From the NCBI RefSeq assembly GCF_963924675.1, contig NC_089221.1:8801851-8865850 (forward strand): 64,000 bases of DNA. The letters run 5' to 3'. The notes beneath the pieces were generated by a model. That model saw only the letters and a list, made by a program, of their open reading frames with translations, was not told the origin of the DNA and searched no databases. Source of the DNA: Phocoena phocoena. Lineage: Eukaryota; Chordata; Mammalia; Artiodactyla; Phocoenidae. The position numbers were made by a program, and so were the translations under genes. Below are positions 1-12,500 of this stretch, piece after piece. The stretch's first letter is position 1; each line of letters begins with the position of its first letter.

Positions 1-498
1 CCAGGTGAAAGCGCATATTCTGAGACTTGAACAAAGAAAGCCATGGGGACAGAAGGGACCAGAGAAGATCAGGTGACCTTAAAGAAGGCATGAGAACACA
101 CTGGACACTGAAAGAAGTGCTGTGCGGTTTACATTGATCTGTTGTTCAGAAATAATGTGGTTTTCAAATTTTTCTTTACTTAGAATTTTTTAGTGTCATA
201 TGACTTAAACCTGGCGATTATTTATGAGAATCTGTGTAGTTTGTGGTAGATTATTAATTTCTGAAGAGGAAATGTTTATGGATTGATTTCTTTGATTTTT
301 TTTTCTTGTGGACATTATGAACTTTAAGTTTCATTAGGTTTAGTTTTATGAGCTGTCTAATGAAAAATGAAGTTACACATAATTTCTGAGCAAAATCTCA
401 AAATTATAGTAAAAATATCAGTCTTATAACTAAATAAATGGATTAAACATAAATCAAATAGGAGATGAATATGTTTTATTAATGCTCTTTTCCTTTAG
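1..498. other. MARCHF6 intron, upstream end of the window
   Basis: AT-rich intron sequence before the first exon in the window. Nothing recognisable was seen beyond the acceptor of that exon. Confidence 0.6.
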
Positions 499-550
499 GA
501 ACATGTCTTCTGGGTGGTGTCTTTAAACACACTGTTCATTCTTGTTTTTG
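499..550 (+). CDS. MARCHF6: MARCHF6 coding exon (window exon 1, ~residues 288-305)
   Basis: Bounded by tttag at 494-498 and gtaagt at 551. It reads EHVFWVVSLNTLFILVF plus the first base of the next codon, forming the start of membrane segment 3. About 500 bases of intron precede it in the window. The following intron runs to 4980. Confidence 0.95.
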
Positions 551-3500
551 GTAAGTGGCGTTTATGCTTTTATTTATGGTATTACAGTAGGAGTTTAGTT
601 TTCTAGGAGTCTTGTTACAGGTTTTGTTTTGTTTTTAAACTTAGGAATATATGAAACAGTTTTAGACAGTCATCTGGTATAGGAAGACCCCAGGTATACA
701 GTTACTTTCTTTCCTAAGCAACATTGACTGCGGTTATTTACCAACTTTGCTTCTGTTGCGCACTTCTGTCTCTCTTTGTAGAAGCCAATTTTAGACTGAC
801 TTGAGAATATATAATATTCCACATCTGGAATTAATTTCGTGCTGATTATCTGTGTGTTCTTCCCTATGGCAGAAGATCTTGTTTTCATCTGTTAAAATCC
901 TGACCAAGGCCTACCGGAGACCTTGGCTTGGGATCTGTCGCAGAGATGGATATAGGCTTGAGGAAAGTGTAATTCCCCTCAGAACCAGATTCCAGCAAAG
1001 TTTACTCCCAAACACTTCAACAACTGTAGCTATGCGGATTCAGTGACAACACTAAGAGTCCCTCCCATTGGGAGTCATGAGAGTAAGGAAGGCAGGGTTG
1101 AGATGTAGCTGACAGGTTTTCCTGCTTTGGGGAAAGGTAAGGGAAACAGTTGAGTAAACCAAGGTTTTAGAATTCATTTCCTCAAGGTGTAGTCTGACAG
1201 AATTGGGTTATTGTTAGACTGTACTATTGGTGTCTCATAGAGAGATCTCAGGCTGCAGATCTCTGTATAGGGAATATCTTTGAGAAATTCCTTCCTTAGT
1301 GCATATGAATTACTCCTAAGAAGGAGGAATATTTTCCAAGTTTCTTCCACTAAATTCCAAGTTATTTGCTCTGTGTTAGGGACTAGAAAGCAGTGTTTTC
1401 ATCAGGAAACAGTTGTCTTCAATAGGAAGCCATATGGTCAAAGAAGACACTGAATAAATAGATCAAGGATGAGACAAAAAAATTGTTTTCTGAATATTAT
1501 CTATAAAAGAGCAAAAGAAATTTATCTGTATCTTGTTGAAACACAATGTCTTTTAAAAGTTCCATTCATTCTTAATTTTTAGTAGATATTTAAGATGGTG
1601 CAAATTAACAGGAAGCCCATTCTTTGTTGTTTTCCCTTGCATATGGGGGTGAAAATGTGTCTGCAGATTATTCTGCATTTGTTTCTCATTATGTAAAATA
1701 ATTGCTGTATAGAGTGTGAAACTCTTTTGATCTTGACCAAATTTTCTTTGAGAGGAAAAAATGATCTAAGTAGACTTTAGTCTTTGTTCTTGCAAGAAAA
1801 GCTTAGTGCTAAATTAATGTTTAAAGGAATAAGTCACCTTTAAAGCATGAATTATAGAAATAAGAACTCTTGTTTATGTAAAGCAAATCTCAACTAAGTA
1901 AATTTTTCTAATCCAACTTCCTAAGCTTATACTATGAAAACAATGTTTCTTGTCTTAGTATGCACATTATACTTAGGATCTTTTGAAATGAAACAAGAAG
2001 TTTTCCTCTTTTTAGGAAAACTTCCTCTTTTTTTTAGGAATATACTTTTCCTTTTAGATGAACATAGTCATTGGGATTAAGCAACACTCATGTTTCTTTC
2101 CTGCTTGGGTTGCTGTACTGCAGTTTCCACTGGCATTCTCGGACCTTTGTGGTCGTGTATTATGCTTTGCAGAAATAAAACCTTAGCGTGCTGCTGTCTC
2201 AGTGGAAGGGAACAGTCCTAAGAAACTGATCTTAATTTCAGGGTACCTGTCTAGTAGTTTCTGTGTAATGGGATAGAAACTGATTGTTAAAATTTGTGCT
2301 TTAGGTTAATATTTATATATATAGAGTTGAAATTTGAAAGTTTGCCTTTCCCAAGGGCCTGCTTGAGTCGTCCTCAGAGTTGGGTGTGAGAATAAAATAG
2401 GAAAAATTCTGCATTTGTTATTTCGCACGCTTTAAAATTTGCCTGTGCTTCATAATACACATAATATATTAATAAAATAGTATATGTGTATAATTTATAA
2501 AGAAATTCAAGTGTATTGGGAATACCTGTTAAAAAAAATGTCTACTTGGTTAAAAAGGTTTGGCAGCCAGATCCCTGTAGATTCACTCTGACTTTTGTCT
2601 TTATGATTGAGTCTCCCTCTCCCCTTTCCTAATAATCTATACTGTTCTGTTATTTTTGCCATAAAAAAGGTAATTAAATTTTATTAACTGAGAATGAATT
2701 ACAGTTATATTAACATGGAAAGAAAGACTTGAGGAAAAGAGACTATCAAAATTCTTAATATGAAAATTTTAAGGCTATTTTCTTTTAAACATCTTTATTG
2801 GAATATAATTGGTTTACATTGTTGTGTTAGTTTCTGCTTTATAACAAAGTGAATCAGCTATACATATACATATATCCCCATATCTCCTCCCTCTTGCATC
2901 TCCCTCCCACCCTCCCTATCCCACCCCTCTAGGTGGACACAAAGCAGCGAGCTGATCTCCCTGTGCTATGTGGCTGCTTCCCACTAGCTATTTTACATTT
3001 GGTAGTGTATATATCCATGCCACTCTCTCACTTCATCCCAGCTTACCCTTCTCCCTCCCCGTGTCCTCAAGTCTATTCTCTACATCTGTGTCTTTATTCC
3101 TGTCTTAAGGCTATTTTCTTATTTAACCAGAATATCATGACACTTTACAAAATTACCAGAATTTAATACTACCTAATAATAGATCATATTAAAAATTCTA
3201 GATTGTCTCCTTAAATATCATTTTATAGTTGCTTTGTTTGAATGAGAATTCAAATAAGGTCTACCTGTTACCTTTTTATTTCAGTTTTGGACCAAAAAAA
3301 TTCATTAAATTGCACTAAAGTTCATCTGTTTTTAAAACAGAGCTGAGAATCGTCAAGGACATTTTAAAGAAGTATATTGAGGGAGGTTTACCTTACCCAG
3401 ATATTGAAATTGTTTTAAACCTACAGTAATTAAAAAAATTTTTTTTTATTGTTTTACAATTTTTAAAGGTTACTTTCCATTTACAGTTACTATAAAATAT

Positions 3501-6500
3501 TGGCTGTATTCCCCTTGTTGTACAGTAGTACATCCGTGAGCCTATCTTACACCTGGTAGTTTACTGTTACTTTTGGTTGTTAAATCTTAAGTTTTTCTGA
3601 TCTAGAATATTTTTTATTTGCTCCCCTCATCTACTCCTACCCTATTTTGCCATTGATTTGTTGATGACACTAGGTCAGCTGTCTTCTACGTGTCTCACTT
3701 TCTACTTTCTTCCGATGACTTCCTGTTGATTCTGTTACCTTGTTCCTTTGTCTCCATATTTCTTTTAAACTGGAAGTTAAATCTGAGGCCTGATTAGATT
3801 CAGGTTCAGTACTTCTGGGACAGAATTTTCACTGGTCATGCTTTGCCTATTATTATGACATATCAGGAGGTACATGATGTCTGGTTATCCACCTTTGTCT
3901 GTGGTTCAGGTGATAGTATCTTGAAGCCTCTATTGTTAGGTTTCATTTTTCCCTTTAAACATCAGAAAGTAATCTGTGGGAGGTGGTGTTTTAGTATCAT
4001 GCAAATATCTAGTGTTCCATCAACATTTTACTGAATATGTTTATTATCCATTGATACTTGCCTGAATTAATTTATTTTTATTAGGCATTACAAAATGGTG
4101 ATTTTCAAATTCTGTCATTTTTATGCATTTATTGGCTAGCTTTTCTGTAAAGAAGAGCTTGATCTTATCAGCTAGAACTATTTAGTTAACCTGAATTTGT
4201 TTGTTTGGAAGAAGCAGGACAGATGTGCAGTTTTTTTCCTTAAATTATTAGTTTTCAGGATAAGGAATTGATGTTCTAACAACTTTCCTTAGTGATAAAA
4301 GTGTTTTCTGTTATGTTGCTTTTTTCCTTTTGTGGTTTTTGTTTTTGGCTTTCCCTTTTTTGAGTATTATGAACTCATGAATTTGTATGTATTCAGTGTG
4401 TTTTCATCAGTTTTTTTGTTTGTTTGTTTTTTGGATGCTCATATCTTCTTCACTGTATGTATTCAGTGTGTTTACATCAGTTTTGGGGTTTTTTTTTTGG
4501 ATGCTCATATCATCATCTCTTCCCACAGGCCTGTGAGACTGTTTTCACAATAGTTCTTGTGTCCTTTCACCATGAGTTTATTAGGAGCTTGGTAACTTTT
4601 TTGTTCTCTGGTTGTAGAGGATGTCACAGACAGTACATTTTTTTTTTTTTTTTTTTTTAGCGGTACGCGGGCCTCTCACTGCTGCGGCCTCTCCTGTTGC
4701 GGAGCACAGGCTCCGGACGTGCAGGCTCAGCGGCCATGGCTCACGGGCCCAGCCGCTCCGTGGCATGTGGTATCCTCCCGGACCGGGGCACGAACCCGCG
4801 TCCCCTGCATTGTCAGGCGGACTCCCAACCACTGCGCCACCAGGGAAGCCCGACAGTACATTTTTGGTTCTGAGATCTTCCATTTCTCCAAGAAGCCTTT
4901 GTTCCTTTTAGTGGGGTTGGTACTGGGAGTGTTCGTTGTTTTGATTTTGAAGTTTTCATTGAGTTTTCCCCCCCTTTTAGCATTTTGCCCGTACCACATT
5001 GGCCACTTCTCCCTTGTTGGTTTGGGATTTGAAGAACACGTGAGTATGATACTTTTGCAAACTTAATTTTATTAATTACCCCAAATTTGATATATGTTGA
5101 CTAAGTAATAATATTGTAAAGAGTTACTTCATTTCTCAGTCTGCCTTATACAAAGGAATAGTTATACAGCACCATCTCGTTCACCTCTTCTAAGCCAGAA
5201 GTGGCCTAAGACGTAGTAGGACATGTTGCCAGCTGTGGAAGATGTTCTCTAAGCCCCATGATGCACTGTCTTCCTTTCCGTTGGGCAGGCCAGAGACATA
5301 CTGTGGGAAAGTTTTCTTACAGGCTGATTTTTGACCTGCTCTGTTAGCCTATGTGCTCCTTTCTCTCTTTTCCCTAGTTGCCCCATAGTGAATTCAGAAA
5401 GGTAATGATATATTAATTTTTTAAAATGTTGATCTGTGTTGGAATGATGAACTGTGGTGTTTTCTAAAGAAATTTGCTTTAATTTTGACATTTTATTGTG
5501 GGTTTTCAGAATTAGATAAATATTTGGATGGACAACTACTACTATTTTGGGGGGTCCCCAGAAATATTTAGTCTTTTAAGAAAAGCTGACATAGCTGGAA
5601 TATTCTGGTCAATTTGTATATGTGAATCCTGAGAGATCACATTCTGAAGTTTCTGAAGTGGCAAAGAGACATGTTCTGATATTTAATAGAGATCTCCAAA
5701 TTCTCACTAGTTAAATGCAAGAACTTGGAAAGTTCAGATAAATGCTTTGATAAATTTTGACTTTATAAACTATCATCACTTGCTACCTGAAATTCAGGAA
5801 CCAAAAGGTGATGGTATCTTGGGCAGTATATGTCACTATCCAAACTCTTAACTCTTTGTAAGTTGATAATGAAACAGATTTGGCGAGCAAGGGAAACTGA
5901 AACATTGTGGTTAGGAGATAGGGTGGCTAAGATGTACCTTGGCCAGAGGATGGCTTGGACTCTGTGCTGCTCTTTTCAGTGCTCAGCCTTTAGCAGGTCC
6001 GCTTCAGAATGGACTGAAGTGCAGATGGTTACAACTTCTTTCTTATTTTTGTAAAATTTAATTCACTCTACTCTTATTATTTTGTGTGCTTGAGTAAAGT
6101 GTTATTCTTTCATTTTACCTCATCTTTTCGTAATAAATAGCAGTCCATGGGAGAATCTGGTTTGCAGAGGTGTCATCCAGAGGGGATTTTGTAGTTGTTT
6201 TTTAGTTACAAATTCCTGAGATAGTTCACATTTAGTCTACTTGGATTGTTTAATAAACATTGTTAAACTGGGGTGTAGGCCATGTGGTGAAATTACATTT
6301 TGTTTATTTATTTTCTTATTTCTAGGTCCAAGCATCCCATTTTGAAGGCCTAATCACGACCATAGTTGGGTATATACTTCTAGCAATAACACTGATAATT
6401 TGTCATGTATCCTTTAATGAACCAGCTTAGTGTTCAGTAATGTTATTGTGCTTACCCAAGGGTTGTTCTTATTAATGACAAAACTATTTCTCTCTACTTG

Positions 6501-9500
6501 TCCTTTTAGTAGAAGTTGTAGGTATTTGTAGTGAGGATGAGAGCAGAAAAAATATGGAATAAATTCTGTCTGTCAAATAATATTAACTGTTACCTAAATA
6601 GTTACCTGTTTCACTGTATCCTTTTTTTAATTAAAAAAAATTCTTTATTGAAGTATAGTTGATTTACAGTGTGTTCATTTCTGCTGTACAGCAGAGTGAT
6701 TCAGTTATACATATGTATACATTCTTTTTTTAAATATTCTTTTCCATTATAATTTATCATAGGATATTGAATATGTTTCTCTGTGCTATATACAGTAGGA
6801 CCTTGTTGTTTTTCTGTATCTTTCTTTAAATGTTCAGGTTTTCCTTGACTACATGCTGTAGGGCTTGGCAACTCTTGTTAAATTTCATAGGTCTCGTCGC
6901 TTGCTGGGAGTCTGCTATATTGTTGTGAAGGTAATTCCTGTTATAACTTAAGACTGGAAATGATTTCTCCCATTTGAGTGATGTTGATGACCTTTGTTTT
7001 TACTTAAGGTCTCTTTGCTAGTGGTGGTAGAAATTGGAGTGTTCCCTCTCATTTGTGGCTGGTGGCTGGATATTTGTTCCCTGGTGAGTTTATTATTCAT
7101 TGTCATACAATCTAATAATTTAAAGGCTTTTTAAAAAGTGGTCTTTAGGGTGTGTTCCTTTAATGTAAAGTCAGTATTTGATAATAGTTTGTTTTTTCTG
7201 AGAATGTATCATTGTAGAGTCTTAATGTTGCTAATTTTTCCTACCTGATTTTTGTGAGGCTCTGTGCACATTTCTGATGTTAGAGTATTTTGACTGGAAC
7301 CTTCCTGATAACCAGTGGAGAGTTCTCTTCCTCGTTTAACTCTATGAAGATGCCAAGACGTTGTGTATAAAAAGAGTAATTCGAGGGAGGTCCTGGTGGT
7401 CTATTGGTTAGGACTGGGTGCTTTCACTGCTGTGGCCTGAGTTCAGTCCTTGGTTGGGGAACTCCCGCAGGCAGCACCATGCGGTGCAAAAAAAAAAAAA
7501 ACCGAAAAAGAGTAATCTGAAAAGAAGACTGCCTCTGTAGTAATCAACCATACCATTTGTTTTAACTAAAGTGTTTAGTCTTGATTAAAATCTTTAATGA
7601 CTGTCAGTGATCATCAGTTTTTTTTCTTTTTTAATTAATTAATTTATTTTTGGCTGCATTGGGTCTTCGTTGCTGCACGTGGGCTTTCTCTAGTTGCAGA
7701 GAGCAGTGCTACTCTTGGTTGTGGTGTGTGGGGTTCTCATTGCGGTGGCTTCTCTTGTTGCGCAGCACAAGAGGGTGGGCTTCAGTAGTTGTGGCACGTG
7801 GGCTCAGTAGTTGCAGAGCGCAGTCTCCGTCCATAGTTGTGGCGCACGGGTTTAGTTACTCTGTGGCATGTGGGATCTTCCTGGACCAGGGATCGAACCC
7901 ATGTCCCCTGCATTGGCAGGCGGATTCTTAACCACTGTGCCACCAGGGAAGTCCACTTTTCAAAAAAAATTAAATGTAGAAAAGCTGCCTTTGGTTCTGA
8001 AATAACATTTTCTCCCATACCTTACTATTAAAACTTGTCATGAATTCATACGTGTAACCAAGAAAGGAAAGTATTATGTTAACCAAAAATGGTTCTTTCA
8101 CAATAGCAATATTGGTAAAGTTCTTATTCACCAACTGGTTTATCAGTATTGCCTCTGTAAAATTTCTGAAGTGTCATATACGTCTTTGAAATGGTATCCA
8201 ACCTATATCATTTGTATTTCTGTGATACGATGAAATAGCTTTAAGAGAACTGTAATTCTAGAAACATCAGAACCTACATGCATAGTGATTCATTCACTTC
8301 CTAGAATATGAAGATATTAATTCAGCAGATGTAAGCAGTACAAATCTCTCTCACGTGTACTGTTTTGATTTAGGAAATGTTTGATGCTACTCTGAAAGAT
8401 CGAGAACTGAGCTTTCAGTCGGCTCCAGGTACTACCATGTTTCTGCATTGGCTGGTGGGAATGGTATATGTGTTCTACTTTGCCTCCTTCATTCTGTTAC
8501 TGAGAGAGGTAAGTTCTACAGGGAAGTTCCAACACTGTACATTTACGAAAAGGACTTTTGCCTTAACCATAAGTCATGCCTTAAAGGCTATGATGGTTTC
8601 CTAGCTAAATCATTTTCTCTGTTATTTTATTCTAAGAGGGAACAGCTAATAGCCTAGTTTGGCTCAGTTGCTTTGAACTGTTTTTTAGTAACTTGTCTCA
8701 AAAATTGACAAGTTTTATTATTTCTGTCTAATTAATTTTGAGTTTGAAAGATGAATAGACTGAGGGATAAAAATTAAATTAAAACACTTGTTTTACTTGG
8801 TATTTTAACCATCCTCAAATACATATTCTTGGAACTTTATGTGATGTGAGCCTGTCTTGGACTTCATCCAGGGACATTTAATGCTGGAAATACCCAAAAG
8901 GTATGTATGGTTTTGCAGGATCAAATATGTAAAGTGGTCTTGAAGCAGACACCTAAAGTATAGAATTGTAGTGAGGGTCCTTTATGATTCTGGTTCACTC
9001 ACCAGATGGGTACTTTTACTAATCCTGTTTTCAGAATACAGTCCTTACTGATTTGGGGGCAGTGAAAATAGGGTCAGTATTTGACTAGTATACATCTCAT
9101 GCTTAGTCATCTGCTACAAAATGAAGTATAAAACTTGAGTAATTCTGATAAGTGTACTTTCCTCTGTGCATTCTTTCCCCAAATAGTACTGCATGCTCAC
9201 TCTGTGCCAGACACTGTGATGTATGCTGGGGTAATAGTGAGAAACAGAGACACAGTCTCCACTCTCCTTGATTTTTGCATCCTGGGAAGGGATACAGCCA
9301 TGGAACAAGTCAGCTTACTCCATTGAGAGTGCTGATGGAGATATGCAGGGCCCAAAGGAGCAGGCTGACGACTAATCCAGTGTGAATGGAACACAGAAGC
9401 ACAAAGGCTTAATGCAGTTCTTGGTTACTTTGCTCTTTGAGAGATTTGAGGAGTTGGGGATGAACCTGGGGGCCAAAATATTCTCCTGAATCATATAGTA

Positions 9501-12500
9501 TAAGTTCAGTAAATTCTGTTTGTTTGCAAACAAAGCTTGTATCCTTGTTTTGAAATTAGTGATTGAGACTACATTAATAATGTGTTTTTTAAATTGTTAT
9601 TATACCTGACTTTTAAATTGCGTTGTTCAGTGATTAAGTATTTTATACTGAATTTTTTCATTTTATCAATGTGGTGGTTTTTTGTTGATACAGAATCCTA
9701 GTATTTTAGAGTTAGATTGAACCTTAAAGCTCACATATCATAACCCCTTTGTTTGGAAGGTGGAGAAATAGAATTTGAGCAGATGAGATGCTTTTTATAC
9801 AGGGTAGCTCAGTGAGTGTGAGCCACCCAGAACTAATCCCTAGACCCATTCATTGCCCATCGCCCATAGCCTTTAGGGTTGATGATTCCTACTGAGCAAG
9901 GGGAAAAGATGTAGATGGTAAAATGAAGATACTGAGAAACTGAAGGTTTTTTAATTAATGTAACTCTTTTTGGGAAGTGTGAGACTGAAATCACATCTTC
10001 CGTTTAGGACACTTATAAATTGTAACCTAATCCTTTCCAGATTATACAATATAGTGATAATTTTTATAAAAATACTTATTTTTCGAGACTTCCCTGGCGG
10101 TCCAGTGGTTAAGACTCTGTGCCGCCACTGCAGGAGGCATAGATTCTATCCCTGATGAGGGAACTAAGATCCCTCTTGCCACGTGGCGAGGCCAAAAAAC
10201 CAAACAAACAAAACTTATTTTTCATCTTGGAGATCTAGATTTCTTGACAAATTGTACTTAAATTTTTCCACTGAATGATTAAAAGCATCAAAGGACATCA
10301 AACACAGGATAGTTTTAATAAAGATTCTGATTTAGGAACTTCTTTTCCCAGGAAAACTATATGGGTTTTCTAGGGCCCATTTTATAAGATGCCAAAATAA
10401 TTTTAAGAGCTTATTTCTCTATTAATGTTTTAGCTCATATACAGAGCCTAAAGACATTGGTAAGTATTTATAGCATTTAAAATATATTTGCAGGTACTTC
10501 GACCTGGTGTCTTATGGTTTCTAAGGAATTTGAATGATCCAGATTTTAATCCAGTACAAGAAATGATTCACTTGCCTATTTATAGGCATCTCCGAAGATT
10601 TATTTTGTCAGTGGTAAGCATACTTTTTTTTGTTTTTGAAGTAAAATGGGCTACCCTTTAGATTTTTTTTTTTTTTTTTTGGTCAGGAGGACTGGTAGAG
10701 TAGATTGAATTAAGTTTATCTAAGCCTGTGGAAGTTGGTTATCAAATAGCTGTTTTATTGGTTACTTTGATAAAAATAAAATGTAAGTAAACAAAAATGC
10801 CTTTTGGTTCTTTAGTAGTATAATTGATTGCCAAATTATGGGTCTCTGAATTACATTTAATTTGCATTGAAGCAATGGAGACTTGTTAATAGCTTCTAAA
10901 TTAAACTCTTAACAGAAGCAACTCAAAGTTTCTTCCCTGCCTCGAAGAAGAAATTGCCTAGTTAAATCTAAGTTTTTCCAAGATAAAATTCTAAAAGCAA
11001 TGATGTGTGTTTTTTGGAAACTTCTGTAGCCATTAGTATGGGTCATGTCTTATTGTTACAGGTGGTTTATTAAGATGCAGGCAATTTTGATCCTTCATTA
11101 TGAGTTTCTAGCTCTCTTTTCACATACCATGCAGTGATTATCCTTTGTGGCTCCTGTTTGAGCCTTCGTGTCCTAGAGAGAGAGAGGAGCAGCTGTCCCA
11201 GGTATGCAGTCTCCACATAGAGTGAGCCAAGTATAGTGTGCTGAATGAGAACACTCAGTGGCCTGGGCGCGTATAGACTTGGATGGTGTGTTGGATGTGT
11301 ACGTTCAGAAGTCTGCCTGTCTCTCAGATTTACAGTGATTACAGTGGTCCCCTGCCCTTTTTCTTGCTGCAGATTGTCTTTGGCTCCATTGTACTCCTGA
11401 TGCTTTGGCTACCTATACGGATAATTAAGAGTCTGCTGCCTAATTTTCTTCCATACAATGTCATGCTCTATAGGTAAGTTGTTGAAATTCGGAAGCTTTA
11501 CTAATTTAACTCTGGTAGGGATTTGATATTCAGAGTACATTTATTTAAAACATTCATTTCTTACAGATATTAGAAATCATCTGATAACTAAATTTTGCCA
11601 TGTTCTAAATCACATAATTGTTAGTTTAGCAGTTACATGTTCCAAAGAAGGACTGACTTTTCTGCAAATGAAGTGTGCCTTTGATTAACATTCCTAATGA
11701 GAGATACCTAGTAGCATCATCTTTGTATGAAAAGCACATCATAAGTAATGTAGCCATAGATACACATTTAATTGTAGATTAAAATAGGCTGTATGGCTTA
11801 TAAATGGAAAATCTTTTTTTGACTTAAAGACTTAAGTAACCTGGAAACCTAGTCTCCACCATTCCTCCTACAATCCCTTTTTCAGTGATTTGCCTCATCC
11901 CTTCCGTCACCTAAATATGCCAGGCAAATTGGATTTCTTCCTCAAATTTACTTGTAATTAGTCTTTAAATCTTGTCAGTTCTAATTCTTTTTACAGTCTC
12001 TTATCTAATTCAATGTGATTTAACACTTAATACCTTAGTTTAGTCCTTCCTGTTTTTTTCCCATTTATAATCCATCCTTAACACACCTGCCTCTTCCTCC
12101 ATAACATACACGATAATATCTGGGTCATTTAGAATGACATCCAAGGCTCGGCATCTCACACTGCCTTTCGAGCATCTTGTCCACCATTGTCTGACTTGAA
12201 TTCTCCTCTCCAGCCACGCTCAGCCTCCATTGAGTCTCCCCATAAATGCCTAGCTGCTCCTGGTCTTTCCCTCTCTGTTTGGAATGACCTTCTTCCCCAT
12301 GTTTGCCTGGCATGCTTCTGCTGTCTTTTCGTCAAAATCCAAATCGAGGTTTTATTCTGAGTTTTTCCCTACCTAGAGAAAGTCGGTTCTCCCTCCTTAT
12401 GTATTTGGGTTGTCACAGTGAGAACCAGAAAGCACGGTTTCTGGCTTTATATATTGTTGGCGTAGACCCATTTTTTGGTAGTTCTTTATACCTAGAATTT

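Noticed and set aside
4766..4778. A GTATCCTCC sequence resembling a U12 donor
   Set aside because: It is part of the CHR SINE body (a variant of GTGGGATCTTCCCGG) and has no partner branch site.
4621..4911. Open frames containing [14 protein letters not shown] or [17 protein letters not shown] text, also near 17216, 25729, 44443, 46315 and 50730
   Set aside because: These are translations of CHR SINEs in both orientations. The same peptides recur at every copy.
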